Assembly (NCBI GenBank): GCA_963707435.1
Contig: CAVPPF010000005.1
Span: 372,001 to 436,000, forward strand
Direction of reading: 5' to 3'
DNA from: UBA4744 sp963707435
Lineage (GTDB): Bacteria > Actinomycetota > Acidimicrobiia > Spongiisociales > UBA4744
Length of the DNA stretch: 64,000 bases
Position numbers and translations under genes: made by a program. Below the pieces are notes generated by a model. The model saw nothing but the letters and a program-made list of their open reading frames with translations. It had not been told where the DNA came from and made no database searches. This document shows positions 1 to 12,700 of the stretch, in pieces; within the stretch, counting starts at the first letter, position 1, and every line of letters begins with the position of its first letter.

Positions 1-3000
1 AGAGGACACCCGAGATCGGTTCGATGGCCAGGCCGTGCAGGTTGATGGTGCCGGTCCCTGTTCCGATGTCGACCTCGTTGGTGACGGGATCGAAGTCGAG
101 AGGATCGACCTCGGTTAGCAGATCGTCGCCGCCGTTGGCCCCGCCCGTGTTGGCCACAACGTACGGGTCGGTGGTCGGAACGTTGGTGATGGTCCAGGTG
201 AATGTGTCGGTGACCGGTGGGTTGACACCGTCGGAAACGGACACTTCAACGGAATAGGGACTCGAGAAAGCTGCCCGATAGTTGACGAGACCGCTGATGA
301 GCCCGGTCGCCGAGTCGATCGAGAGGCCCAAGGGCAGCCCCGTTGCCGAGTACGTGAGCGTGTCGCCCACATCGGGATCGGTCGCCCCGGCCGAGAGCGA
401 GATCCAGGCGGCCTCCGGGTCGGTCCGATCGAGGAGGTCTTGATCGAAGACGGGCGGATTGTTGCCGGGAACTACCGTCATCGCCGACGAGAACTCCGAC
501 GTCGACTTGAAGGCCGTGCAGGAAGCATCGGTGCACTCCGTGAGCGTGGCGGTGACGATGTCTCCCACCGAGCCGGGGAAGGCGGCTCCCCAGGGCTCAT
601 CGCCCGAACCGGTATGCGTGAGTGGTGAAGAACCGACCAGAGTCTCACCTTCGCCGTTCCCGCTCGGGTCGGCAGCGGCGTTGGTGAAGAACTCGAAGCG
701 ATACCAACCGACAGGAACATCGAAGGTCCCGGTTAGCGTGACGATTCCAGTCGTTTCGGTCGCCGACGTGATCACCGGGAAGTTGAGCAGATCATTGGGT
801 CCCGAGTCTCCATCTCCCGGTATGACGTCGTTGGGAGTGACCCCGTCATCCTCGAGGTCGATACCAAGCGCGTCGTTGGCGTAGATCGAGTTTCCAAGTA
901 TCGAGTTGGAGGTTCCGGATAGGAGGGTTATGCCCTCGCCGTTGAAAGCGATGGTGTTGCCTTCCCCGGCTCCGGCTCCGCCGATCAGGTTGTTCGACGA
1001 GTTGAACAGATCGCTGTAGATACCGGACAGCGTGTTGCCCAGGTCGATCAGCCCGGTCGGATCAGTGCCGATGTAGTTGGCCTGGATGGTGTTGCCGTCC
1101 GACGAGTTGATGTTCACGCCGTGCTGGGTGTTGCCGGAGATGACGTTGCCGTTCCCCGGTGAACCCACAACTGTGCCGCTCGAGTTTCCTTCCAAGCGGA
1201 CGCCGTCGAAGAGGTTGTCGATTCTGGCATCGCCGGCCGCATTGGTGCCGATGTAGTTGCCCAGGATCTGCGTTCCGGTCGAACCGACGTTGTAGACGTA
1301 GATCCCGTGCACGTCGTTTCCGGAGATCAGGTTCTCGATGATCTGGGTATTCGGCGCGTTGGTCATGCGAATCCCGTGCAGATTGTTCGGGATGGCGGCC
1401 GTACCCGTCACGTTGGTACCTATGTAGTTGTTCCGGATGACGTTATTGCTCGATGTTGCGCCGTCGATGAACACTCCGGCTTCGCCGGTCCCGTTGCCGG
1501 AAATGATGTTGCGGGTGCCGGCCGCGGCACCACCGATGGTGTTGCCGTTTGCACCCGCGAACAGGTGCATCCCGTAGGCAAGGTTGCCGCGGGCGAAGGT
1601 TCCGGTGACGTCGGTCCCGATGTAGTTGCCCTCGAAAGTGTTGTTGCTGGTGGCGAGGTTGCTGTTGCCGTCGATAACCACGCCTGATTGCGTATTACCG
1701 GAGATGACGTTGCCCTCGCCGGCGCCGGTACCGCCGACTTGGGTGTTGTTGACTCCGTCGTAGATGACGAGACCGTGACGGCCATTCGGCACCAGGGTGG
1801 TTCCGTCGGCTCCAAGGCCGATGATGTTCGACTGGACGATGTTGCCGGTCAGGTCGTTGTCGAGTTCGAGACCGTCGTTGGCGTTGCCGGACAGCACGTT
1901 GCCGGAACCAGGCTGTCCGATCGTGTTGTTGCTGCTGGTGCTGCCGAGCGCGATGCCATCCGCAGCATTGGGAAGCGGAGCATTTCCGGTGATATCGGTG
2001 CCGATGTAGTTGCCGATGATCGTGTTGCCGTCGGACTCGAAGATGATGATGCCATCGTTTCCGTTCCCCGAAATGATGTTGCGATCCTCGGCCACCGTCC
2101 CACCAACCAGGGTCGGGCCGGAACCCGTACCCAAATCGATTCCGCTGCCACCGTTCCCCCGATCCAGAAGGCCCGAGGCATCGGTACCGATGTGGTTGCC
2201 GGCGATAACGGTGCCCGCCGCCCCGGCGTCCACATTGAACGCGTCGTCTCCAAAGCGGTTGATGGCCAGGCCTCGAATCTCGGAGTTGTCTCCGGTGATA
2301 GTGAAGCCGTCGGCGGTTCCCCCGGCCGACGTTCCATTCAGTTCCACGACCGGCGTCGAGGTCCACCCAGGCTGGGTGGTGCCGTCGATCGTGATGGTCG
2401 TCGAGATGGCCGGCAACACCGACCCGGGGGTGATCGTCCACACGCCGCCCGAGTGCCCGGTCTCGGTCGCCGGCATGTCGAATTCGATGAAGTCGGCGCC
2501 GGCCAATGCGTTCGCTTCCTCGATCGCAGCCCGCAAGCTGCAGGCAGGCTGACCCTGGGTGTTGTTGGCGCCCGTGTAACACACCCCGTTTCCAGGGTTG
2601 TTGTCACCGGCGTTGCCGGTCGAGTTGACGGTGAAGGCGAGCGGCAACGTCACATTGCCGCCAAACTCCGAGGTGTCCGCACCGGAGACAGCAAGAGAGG
2701 TCAATTGATCGCCACCGGAAACCGGTGCGGCCAGTGAAGCGAGAGGAACGGCGAACGAGAATCGATTGGTGGTGTCGGTTCCCTGGTCGATTCCGTTGAC
2801 CAACCCTGGCCCGTAGGTGCTCACGGTTGCATCGGTATCGTCTCCCGAGCCTTCCACCAGTGAGACCAGCCAGGTCTCACCTTCGCCGAACCCTGTTGGA
2901 TCCGGATCAGCGAGGTAGAGCTCGATGGTGGTTCCGGGCCGCGACCACCCCGTCACAATCAGGTCGGTTCCTTCAATCCTGGCGGCGTCGAGCACCGGAT

Positions 3001-6000
3001 AGTTGAGCAGATCGTTGCCACCGGTGTCCCCGTCGCCGCTGTCGTTGACGGTCACGTAGGGAGCGACCAGCGAATCGTCTCCAGTAGCCAGCAAATCGAT
3101 ACCGATCTGACTGTTGGCCGTCCCGTTGCCGTAGATGCTGTTGCGCGAAATGTAGGTGTTGGATGTAGAGCTATTCGACAACGACGCCAGCCCCGGCATT
3201 GCCGGCGACGACGTTGCGGCGAATTGTGCTCGACGAGCCGGAAACCCAGATACCGTGCGGACGGGTTCCGCCCCAGCCGTTCCCGGTGATCGTGTTGTCC
3301 TGATAGGTGATCCAGAGGGTCGGCCCGCTGAATACACCGGCGGCGTTGTCGGTGATGAGGTTGCCGGTGACGTTGCCACTGACCCACACACCGACCGGAT
3401 TGGCAATGGGGTTCAGTATTCCGTTGCTCCGGACCTCGTTGCGGAGCACCGTTCCGGAGTTGGAGCCGCTGTTGAAATCGACGCCGACCCCGCCGGCAAA
3501 CCCGATGAGGTTGTCACGCACGATGGCGTTGTCGTTCTCCCTGACGGTGAGGTTCTTCTGGCCGCTGCGATTCCCGGCACCCGGATCGGCGAAGGACGCC
3601 GGACCCGTTCCGATCACATTGAACTCGACCACCGTGCCCGTGAAGTCCGGGTCGACGCCGTAGTTGGTCCCGAACCGGACATTGGTATCGAAGCTGCTGG
3701 CCGAATCGCCGAATCCCCAGATCGACACATGACGAAGTGAGCTGTTGTTTGCTTCGAAAACGAGCCCGGTGGCTACCACTGCCATCCCCCGGTTGTTCCA
3801 GATCTCGAGTTCGGGATCGAGCGTCGGCGTGGTGTACGTGCCCTCGGTACCGACCGCAACCCCGGCGCCGATCTGGGCTGTGTTGGTGTCGAGAACGGTT
3901 GCCCCGTCGGTGAAGTCGAATGCCCGCCCATCGATGGTCGTGTCATCGTCGGTCACCGTCGGAAGTAGGTCGGTAACCGCAATCCGCCACCAGTAGTTGG
4001 TGCCGTCGGTGGTGTTGCTGGCCTCGGCGGGTACGAAGCGCATCGCGTTGGCACCGGTGATCGTGTTGGCGTTGGTGATGGACTGGCGCAGCGATCCCTG
4101 AACCGAACGGAGGTTCACGGCCGGGTCGTCGTCCTGGGCGTCTCCGCCCGCGGTGGTGGTGACCACACTGAACGAGAAGCCGTAGTCGACGTTGTTCACA
4201 TCGGCGCCGGCGACCGAGATGATGGCGAGGTGCTCGGTGCCCGAATACCACGTGGTGAGATCATCGGAGGTCCCGGCGCGGCGGCCGCCGTAGCAGGGGC
4301 CTGCCGGCACCACGACGACCGTCCCGCCGAGCCCGTCGGCGCACGAACGCCAAGCAGGCCCGTAGGTCTGCTCGGCCCAGATGTCGCTGTATGACGTCGC
4401 CAGCGCAGTGGAACGAACGGTCTTGGAGTCGACCACCACAAAGTACTTGCCGCTGCTCAGACCCGGGAACGAGTAGTCGCCGCCGGCACCTGTTTGCACA
4501 GTGGTCACGAACGTATCGGTAGCTTCCGGGATCCCATCATCATCGACATCGAGGTAGAGGTGAACGTCGGTGTTCTCAACCCCCGGGTTGCTTGCGTCAC
4601 CAACAGTGCCGTCGTTGAGCACGTCCCCGGCGATGTCCTCAAAGACCATGCCGGAGATGGCGTAGGTGGGCGGCGGCGACCCTGTGACACCCTCCCAGAG
4701 GAAAAGGAACGGCTGGTTCTTGGTCTCCCCGGAGTTCGTCTCGAGTTCGTTGTCGGCGCCCCAGGCCGTGCCGTCCCAGTACAAGTAGTGCAGATCACTT
4801 ACGACGTCCTGAGCGGCCACCACCACGCCCGGAGAACCAGGCTCGGAATACAACATCATCGAGTTGGGCTCGTCGACGATGCTGGGACCCTTGATGTCGA
4901 TCGACCAGCCTGTACCGTCGAGCCAAGTACGGTAATGGATCTCCTTCTTCCCTATCTCGCCGTAGGTCGCAATGGCCCGACCAGTGGTCGCCTCGAACGC
5001 GACCGCCACCGCTGGGTGGTTGGTCCCGGTGGATATGGTGGTCGCGGTGGTCTGGTTCACCCATCCGGTGCCGGTCCACACCGACAGCCACACGTCAGAG
5101 TCGTTGGTGAGAACACCCATGGCAACGTTGTCACTGTTGGGATCGGGACCGAGGGTGATCCAGCGGGCATAGCCGCCGCCGATACCTGGAGTCACAAACT
5201 CGTTGCTCCAGCCCGCTGTCCCACACCCGGAAGTGGACGTTGTCGTTGCCGGAGCCCCACACCACCAGGGCTCGTCCACTCTGCTGCTCGTAGGCGACGT
5301 AGACGTCGGTGCGGTCGTTGCCGGCCCCGGTTGAGTCGAGAGTGAGGCCATTGCCCCAGGAAGACCCGTCCCAGACGACGGCGTAGTCCTGGCTGGAGTC
5401 GTTGCTGACGATGAGCACCATCTCGTCCGAGTACGGATGGGCGGCAAGTTGCATTTGCCGGGGCGTTCCGCCGGGTGGCTCCGGAATCGGGTTCTCGCCG
5501 CTCCAGGTCGCACCGTTCCAGACTCGGTAGTTGAGTGCCGCCCCATCGGCATAGACCACCATGGCGTCTCCGCTGGCTGGCTCATAAGCGACATCGACGC
5601 TCCACCAGTAATCCTGTGTGGTCGTCCCCAGAGCCGGAAGCGCCGACCACGAGGAGCCATCCCACATTTCGCCGGCGATGGTCCCACCCGAGGCGACTCC
5701 GACAACGATCGCTTCATCGCGAGAGGGCGACTCGGCTCCCTGGATGATGCGGAAGTCGCCGATGCTCGCCGACATCTGGGTTCCTCCGAAGGCCGATCCG
5801 TCCCAGGGCGCGTAGTACGGCGTGCTCTGGCCGCTCTGTCTCCAAACAGCGGTCGGCGCGATGGGCGTCGTTCCGACGGTAGCGGTGACGGTGGCGGTGT
5901 CGGTGCCGCCGTTGCCGTCGGAGACCGTGTAGGTGAACGTGTCGACGCCGTTCCACGCTGCGTTGGGGGTGTAGGTGACGTCGGTTCCGTTATTCACGAC

Positions 6001-9000
6001 CGACCCGTTGGAGCCCTGGGTGACCGAATCGACCGTGAGAGCGTCGCCGTTGACGTCGGTGTCGTTGGCCAGCACATCGACCACCACCGCAGTGTCCACC
6101 GGCGTCGACACCGCATCATCGACCGCCACCGGCGGCTGGGCGGCGAGATCTGCGACGTCGGTCCCCGACAGGGCGACGTCGTAGAGGCGAGCATCGTCGA
6201 TGAACCCATACCACTCGTTGGCGTAGGCGCTGTCGTCCGGTGTGTACCGGTGCACGCCCCAGGCCATGAAGTCGAGGTTGGTGACGTCGTTGAAGAATGC
6301 GCTCGTCGCGCTCGAACCGGTCGAATAGGTCAGATCACCGCTGGTTACCTCGACCCCGTTGACATAGAGCCGGTTGCCGGTGGCATCCACAGACACCGCC
6401 ACATGCGTCCAGGTGGACTCCGGGATCATCCCAGCGATGGTGCGCACATCCAACAGCGTGCCGGTACCGCCCTCGCGGACGTAGAACTCGAGCGAGCCGT
6501 CACTGTTCCGGATCACCGCCACCCGCGAATCAGAATCGCCCGAGTCGGAGGCCTCGAAGATCACGTCGGTCGAAGCAGCATCCGCATACACCCAGGCGGT
6601 GATCGTGCCCTGAGCGAGGTTCTGGAAGTTGGGGATGTGGGCCGAGAGGTCGACGTAGTCGTTCGATCCGTCCAAGCTCACCTTGCCGGCGCCGATGTTG
6701 TTCGTGCCTGGGTCTGTGTTGATGACGGCCCCGTTGGTGAGCGTCCCGTGATAATCGTTGCCACTCGAGTCGGTGGCGTCGGCGTCGAAGGTCCAGTGAC
6801 CGATCAGCGGGTCGGGCGCGGCCAGCGACTCAAACCGAACGACGAACCCGTCCGACGTCCCACTGGATGCCGACTGGTAGGCACCGCCAGTGATCGGGAA
6901 CCCTGCCGCCGAAGTCGTGTTGCCCGTCAGATAGATGGAGTTGACAGTGAGGTGGAGACCACCGACGGACTCGCCACCGTCTCCGCCCACGTAGGTGAGT
7001 TCCTCCATTGCGCTTCCGTCCGCCGACAGGATTCCGAGGATGGTGTCTGAGCTTCCGCCGAGAGTCGTGTCGTACGCTCCCGCCGTGGCCAGTCCCGTCG
7101 ACTGGGTGTATCCGAACACGTGGGCCCGGCTGCTCGCATCGACCGCGAGGTCGCCGACGCGGTCGATGCCGGCGCCGCCGATGAACGTTGAGTACTCGAG
7201 CTGGGCGGAGCCGGTCTGGGTAAGGTCGAGTCGGAGGACGAACATGTCGTCACTCGAGCTCTTGGTGGTGTCATAGGCGCCTGCCGTTGTCGGGAAGTCG
7301 CTCGATGGCGTGTCGCCGCCGACGTAGAGCGTGCTGGCGTCGGCGACGGCGATCGCTCTTGCGACGTCACTGGCGGAGCCGCCGAACACGGTGGCATACA
7401 GCAGCGTGCTGCCGTCGGCGCTCAGCTTCGTGGCGTGGCCGTCGAACGTCCCGCCGACGGTCGAGTCGTAAGCGCCGGCCGTCGTCGGGAATCCCGACGC
7501 AGCCTGGCCCGTGATGTACACCGTGCCCGATCCGTCGAGCACCACGTCGTCGGCGCCGTCGCTTCCAGCACCGCCGATGTAGGTCGACCAGACGAGTCCG
7601 GTCCCGGTCGTGTTGATCTTCGTGACGAAGGCGTCGAAGGTCCCGCCGAAACTGGTGTCGTACGATCCTCCCACCGTGGGGAAGTTGCTGGAGTCGGTGG
7701 CGCCTGCCACCACCGCCTGACCCGAGGCGTCGACGGCAATTGCCCGCAGGTAGTCATTGGCGCCCGACCCTCCGAGGTACGTCGAATACAGAAGGCTGGC
7801 GCCGTTGGCGCTCAGCTTGGCGACCGCTCCGTCGTAGAGTCCACCGAGGCTCGTGTCGAAGGCACCGGCCGTGGTCGGGAAGTTCGATGAGGCGGTGTAG
7901 ACGCCGACGTACACGGCGCCTGACCCGTCGATGGCGATGTCGTTGGCGTTGTCGAGGCCGGATCCCCCGAGGTAGGTGGACCAGAGAAGCGTCGAGCCGT
8001 CGGCTGAGAGCTTGGTGACCGTGACGTCGTTGTTGCCGTTGGCGGTTTCGTCGTAGGCGCCGACGGTCACCGGGAAGTCGGAGGAGGCGGAGTAGCCGCC
8101 GACGATGATGTTGCCCGAGCCGTCGACGGTGATGGCGCTTCCCGAGTCGGTTCCGGTTCCGCCCAGGTAGCTGCCGTATTGCAGCGTCGGATCGATCACG
8201 AGCGGCAGGTTCGGGTCATACTCGCCGAGTGTGAACCAGACCGTGTCGCCGTCCACCACGTACCCGCTGTCGACGGCGACCCGCTCGCCATCCACGTCCT
8301 GGAAGGTGATCGGTGCGCTGAAGCTCACGCTGCGACCCGGATTCAGTCCGATCACCAGGTCGCCGGCGTTGTCGATGGCGACCGAGGTCGCCCCCTCGAA
8401 ACGGAGGGCGATCGAACCGGGGTCTGCACCGGATTGCACGATGAAGTCGTATTCGAGTTGCCGATCGTTGCCGTAGTAGCGGAGGTCGATGCCCGGGTAG
8501 ACGTCCCGGTATTCGACGGCGGCGTAGGCCGGAACTTCGGTCTGCCACTTCTCCGGGTCGTTGCCGCGGAAGTAGTTCACGTAGCCGGGCTGCTGATTGT
8601 GGGAGATCACCTGCGGGACGTCGGCGCCGTCGACCAGGTCCATCCGCACCGCAAAGCCGGAGTTGCCGTTCCCGAGGGCCAGCACGGCGTCCCCACCGGC
8701 GAGGAACACCTGGTAGCCCTTGCCCCGGGCGACGTAGTCGACCGCGGCGTCGGTCTGTCCGCGGTTCTGCTCGAACGTCATCGGGAGAGACAACTTGTCC
8801 GGGGACAGGGCAACGTCGATCCGCTCGGTCAAGGTGGCGGTCGGTTCCACTCTGACAACGGCCGTGTCGGTCACGGTCACGGTCACAGCCGCCCCGGCGG
8901 TTTCACCCAGAGGGTCACTCACTGCGTATCTGAATACGTCCTCGCCGCGGAACTCTTCTGCCGGCTGGTAGGTGACGGTCCCATCCTCGTTGGCGGTTGC

Positions 9001-10170
9001 CGTGCCACTGCCGGGTTCTCCGACTTCGGTGACAGAGAGGGGTTCGTTGTTGGGGTCGGTGTCGTTGGCCAATACGTTGATGGTCACCGACCGTCCGGGA
9101 GCGGTCTCGGCCGCGTCGTCTGCCGCCACCGGTGGCTGGTTCAACTCAACAACGACCTTCGCCGATCGGGGATCCTGGTCCTCTGCTGAGATCACCGCCA
9201 CCTCCGCGACGAACTCGGTCTGCCCGCCCAACTCCTCGTTGACCACCACCGAGTAGGTCACGGCGATTTCGTCGCCGGGCAGGAGCGTGAAGCCGGAAGC
9301 CACCTGAGGATGTAGCCCGACGATTCCCGCCGGAGGAACCGAAGTGATGGTTACCTCATCGATGCGGAACCCTGTACCTTCGGGAAGGTTCGGGCCATCT
9401 GTGGCAAACCGGATCTGGGTGGCGTTGGAGATGAAGCGGGAGATGTCAACGGTCTGAGTTTGGTAAATCGGTTCCGTGAAGCCGGAACCGGCACCGGCTA
9501 ATTGGTCGACGGGCGCGAAGGATTCTTGTCCGGCTCCAGCAATCTCTACCGCGAAGGTGCCGTCTTTGGGCAGTTCGATTCGCTTGTACCGATAGGTGAG
9601 GTACGCCGCCGGGAACCCCGATAGGTCTACGGTTCGCGTGATACCGGTGGCGGGTGTTTTCACAGACAACACCGATGAACCGGCATCTTCGTCGATGACA
9701 ACTGTCGCTCCGGCGGAATCAGCCCGGGGGGTCCAGACTCCGCTCCATGGATTGAGACCGGCGGAACCTTCCAGCGTCCCGGATTCGAAATCGTCCGCCA
9801 CCACCGCAATCACTGAAGGGTTGAGCGATACCTTTGTACTTCCCTCCACCAGGCTGGTCCCTGCGGGTATCGGGGCGGTGACCTGCACGTCGGTTTGGGT
9901 TTCGTGGCCCTCGTTCTGGACAAACGCTGTGTACGTGATGGTCTCCCCCCGAGCTGTCGGCCCCGGAGGATCGGCCACAATCGTGACCCGCACCGGACTG
10001 TCCCCTCCGATCGCGAACGGCAGCGGGGGCAAGCCCATGATCACCAACAGCACGACCAGAAAGGTGACTCCGAGGCGGGCGAGCCGGCCCGGACCGCGGT
10101 CTGCCCAAGACGCGACAAAGGTCCCGGAAGGCCCGAGACCTGTTGTGCCCCCCACACGCTGGCCCATCAT
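1..10170 (-). CDS. Giant multidomain surface protein A (partial; runs off the left edge; two frameshifts)
   Basis: Over 3,380 residues are visible and the C-terminus lies beyond base 1. The start is one of two adjacent ATGs (10170 or 10167) that overlap the end of the kinase gene. A hydrophobic segment (LGVTFLVVLLVIMGLPPLPF) acts as signal or anchor. Domains in order: DUF11-like (about 10000-9830), jelly-roll-like (9790-9360), a tandem Ig/cadherin-like domain with the motif NVLANDTD (9150-8880), a DUF7948-like region, SBBP repeats (about 8190-6840), LamG (WTFDADATDSSGNDYHG, 6830-6160), a second Ig-like domain, a propeller-like region, an SdrD-B-like domain (about 4650-4430), and two right-handed beta-helix regions. 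The second helix is preceded by CSLRAAIEEANA (about 2520). A putative Ig domain and another propeller-like stretch lie at the left edge. The frame changes near 5212 and near 3168, and the last frame is open to base 1. The role is probably cell-surface adhesion or architecture; no enzymatic domain is evident. Confidence 0.85.
870..2480 (-). repeat. Right-handed beta-helix (NosD-like) repeats inside protein A
   Basis: The minus-strand frame repeats the pattern N.I.GNYIGTD.TG....N..GI.......N.IGG...G.GNVISGN many times. It is rich in Asn and Gly, as in the parallel beta-helices of NosD and pectate-lyase-like proteins. The repeats sit just after a CSLREA-type motif, a common N-terminal flank for such helices. 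Confidence 0.8.
6840..8190 (-). repeat. SBBP beta-propeller repeat array inside protein A
   Basis: About eight repeats of roughly 50-55 residues follow the pattern STYLGGSG.D.A..IA.D.SG..YV.G.T.SS.FPTT.GAYDT. This is the SBBP beta-propeller repeat. It directly follows a DUF7948-like segment ending in VIDPTLQYGSYLGG, the usual partner of SBBP repeats in secreted bacterial proteins. Confidence 0.85.
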
Positions 10171-11686
10171 GTTTCGACCAGGCTGTGCAGCTCGTCGGTG
10201 GCCATCGCAGCCACCCGCCCGTTGCGTGGGTTGCTCGGCTTGTCGGCGCGGCGATACGGCCACCTGGGTTTCGGCCGGGGCGCCGGTGGCGAGCGGCAGC
10301 ACGATCACGAAGGCGGTTTCGTCGTCCTCCCGCTCGTAGTAGACGTTGCCGCCCATGCCCTCGATGAGCGAACGGACGATGGAAAGCACCAAGTCCGACG
10401 CTTTCCTTGACGGCAGTCTGCTGGCCCTGATGGATGAATCGCTCGAACAGCCGGGCTTCCAACTCGACGGGGATACCCGCACCGTCGTCGACCACCGCAC
10501 AGACAAAGGCGCCGGTCTCCAGCACTCCGTGGATCCGGACGTTCGGTCCGCCGTACTTGCGGGCGTTGGAGAGCAGATTGCGGAGGACCTGCCGGAAACG
10601 GAGCCGGTCGGCTCGCACCATCCCGGGTTCGCATTCGATCTCGATCGACATGCCGGCCCGCCGCATCGGTTCAACCACCTCGGCGACCTCGTCGAGGACC
10701 TGGATGTCCTCGAACGTGTAGTGCAGCGCCCCGGCGTCGAGACGGGCGGTGGTCAACAGGTCTTCGACCATGCGCCCCAGGTCGGCCGACTCGCTGACGA
10801 TCAAGCCGATCAGCTCGGACGCCATCTCGGACTCTTTGATCTCGGGTTCTTCCTCGAGGAGCATGGCCAACCCGTGGATTCCGGTCAGCGGAGTTCGGAG
10901 TTCGTGCGAAGCGTTGGCGATGAACTCCTCGCGGGCATGGCCGATATCCCGCTCCGCCTGCAATCGAGTCTCGAGTTCGGCCTGTCGTTGCTGGCGTCGC
11001 ATGAGCTCGCGGTAGATGAGGATGACGGCCCCGGGTATGAGGAACGCAACCAGGAACCGGGTGATCGTGCTCATCGTCCCCAGGAACTCGTCAGACGACC
11101 TGATCTCGGCCCGCAGGTCGTCCCGGATGCCGACCAACACTTCGGCCATCGACCGGAAGTTCGAATCGAACTGAGAGTTGGCCATCTCCTGCGCGGCTCG
11201 CGAGTCGTTGCCCTCGAGCAGCGCGATGATCTCCCGGCCGGTCCTCTGAAAGGCCCCGAACGCGTCACCCAGCACATTGAGGGTTGCCGGCATGTCCTCG
11301 GCCAAGCCTGTGGTCTCGGTGGCGGAATCTCCAAAGAAGCCGTTCCGCATCTCCCGCAGGGCGGCCTCGGCTTCATCGATTGAGAAGGCGATGGCGCTCG
11401 TCGAGTTGGTGCCCACTTCCCGGTCTACGGCCGCCAGATAGACGGCCAGACCGAGCTGGGCGCGCACCACCGTAGAAGTCCGCAAGATTTCGTCGGCCTT
11501 GTGGAGCGAGGTGGCGTTGGTAGTGATACGGCGGCTCCCGTAGGCGACCGAGAAGACCACGCCCAACAGAACCAGCAGTGCCAATGCGGACAAGAACGAG
11601 ACGACGAGGACGCGGTCCCACGGGGAACTGCCGCGCTCTTTGTCGCGGCCTCCCGGATTCGTGACGAGACGCGAGAATCGGCTCAC
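10167..11686 (-). CDS. Sensor histidine kinase with extracellular helical sensor (frameshifted)
   Basis: This is a transmembrane two-component kinase. GTG start; TM1 is about residues 25-48 (VLVVSFLSALALLVLLGVVF). A roughly 150-residue helical extracytoplasmic domain resembling four-helix sensor domains follows, then TM2 (about 207-227). The HisKA H-box is FIANASHELRTPLTG, the N-box is RNLLSNARKYGG, and the G1 box is DDGAGIP. In the G2 region (GLGLSIVRSL) the frame shifts near 10388, where an extra base gives GGTGCTTTCC. After the shift the frame is open straight into surface protein A. A third frame ends in TGA at 10167-10169, overlapping A's ATGATG start, which suggests a second indel near 10250 and normal translational coupling. 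No cognate response regulator is adjacent. It probably senses envelope state and is co-transcribed with A. Confidence 0.85.
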
Positions 11687-11751
11687 GAAGTCTTTATCGA
11701 CATTGTGACGGTCGATATTGACCTCTTATTGCAGGGCTCACCTCGTGGGCC

Positions 11752-11779
11752 GTACCTCGTACTGCGTACTCCGTATCGC
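11752..11779. repeat. Degenerate heptamer repeat, GTAYNNC x4
   Basis: Four consecutive 7-bp units, GTACCTC, GTACTGC, GTACTCC and GTATCGC, lie in the 263-bp gap between the kinase start and the esterase stop. The style matches the heptamer tracts at 16249, 16357 and 33161, but the unit sequence differs. Confidence 0.6.
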
Positions 11780-11822
11780 GACCTCTGGGCGAGAGGGCTG
11801 CGGGGGCGGCGAAGGAAGTGAA

Positions 11823-11848
11823 GACTCAGGGAGAGACAGCCCTGAGTC
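11823..11848 (-). terminator. Hairpin downstream of the esterase gene
   Basis: A perfect 9-bp stem (GACTCAGGG / CCCTGAGTC) encloses an 8-base loop about 100 bp beyond the esterase stop codon. On the minus strand it is followed by a moderately T-rich stretch (TTCACTTCCTT). It probably ends the MFS-esterase transcript, but lacks a strong U tract. Confidence 0.5.
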
Positions 11849-11949
11849 GTAGAACTCCCGGCCGGCTCCCTCCGTCCGATCGCCCGCAATCAGACCGGCC
11901 CCTCACCATCGGCGGGGGAGACCGTCAGAACTTGGAGAGGGTGGAGACC

Positions 11950-12700
11950 CTACGACCGTCGGAGGTGCGCCAGCACCTTGTCGTGAATGACGTCGCGCTC
12001 GTCGTAGAGCAAGCTGTTGTGGCGGGAGCGCTCCAGCCAGACGAGCTCTTTTTGGAAGGATGACGTCTTCTCCATGATGATCTCTGCGCTGACGGCACGC
12101 ACCGATTCATCAACTCTGGATTGGATCACCAGCAGGGGTGCGGTCACGTCGGGCAGCCGTGCCCTGGTTTCCCGGATGAGGTCGAGCAACTGGACCGCCC
12201 CTCGAACGGGAACCCCCTCATATCCCACCCAGTAGCGGGCGGCTTCACCCGCGGGCTCCGGTTCGTCGCCCTCCCACATATGAAAGCGCTGAAAATGCTG
12301 GAGGATCCGGGCAAACGGCTGGCGTCGATCGTGCAGCTTGATGGGCGTGTTCAGGGTCGTGAGCGAGGCGACGGGAAGGTCGACGGCCAGGTTCAGACAG
12401 AGCAATCCGCCCATCGAGAACCCGAAGACATGAATCCGATCACTCACCTCGGCGAGGCGGCTATACCCCTGCCGCGGCACTCTCAAGCCAATCCGATCGA
12501 CCGGTCTTTTCCATGTGCTCGAGACTCGTCCCGTGTCCTTCGAGCAACGGCCCGTGGACGTTGTATCCGTTGGCGTTGAGATGGTCACCGAGCATGCGCA
12601 CATGCGCCGCCGTGCCGCCGAAGCCGTGCACCAGGAGCACCCCTTCCCCGTTGGATCCTTCCCGATGAAACGGTTCGGCAAGCGGGTCGAGGTACGTCAT
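11950..12700 (-). CDS. Alpha/beta hydrolase, carboxylesterase/monoacylglycerol-lipase type (one frameshift)
   Basis: A predicted cytoplasmic serine esterase or lipase of about 249 residues, close to the Est30/monoacylglycerol-lipase size. The N-terminus carries the oxyanion-loop motif LLVHGFGGT (residues 21-29), the nucleophile elbow is GFSMGG, and the likely acid and His are in VIQSRVDESV and ERSRHNSLL. The reading frame breaks near 12474, where GCAGGGGTAT has four Gs; three would restore the frame and read AAAGYSRLAEV across the junction. A homopolymer sequencing error is therefore likely. The ATG overlaps the stop of the upstream MFS gene in an ATGA arrangement, so the two genes are translationally coupled and the substrate may be related to the transported solute. 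Confidence 0.85.

Noticed and set aside
1695..2582. 295-codon minus-strand frame in the beta-helix region
   Set aside because: His/Arg-rich shadow; the true frame next to it reads the CSLRAAIEEANA motif and regular GNYIGTD repeats.
5437..7050. 537-codon plus-strand open frame opposite the LamG and SBBP region
   Set aside because: Low-complexity Arg/Val/Gly composition with no ribosome-binding site; LamG and SBBP are on the minus strand.
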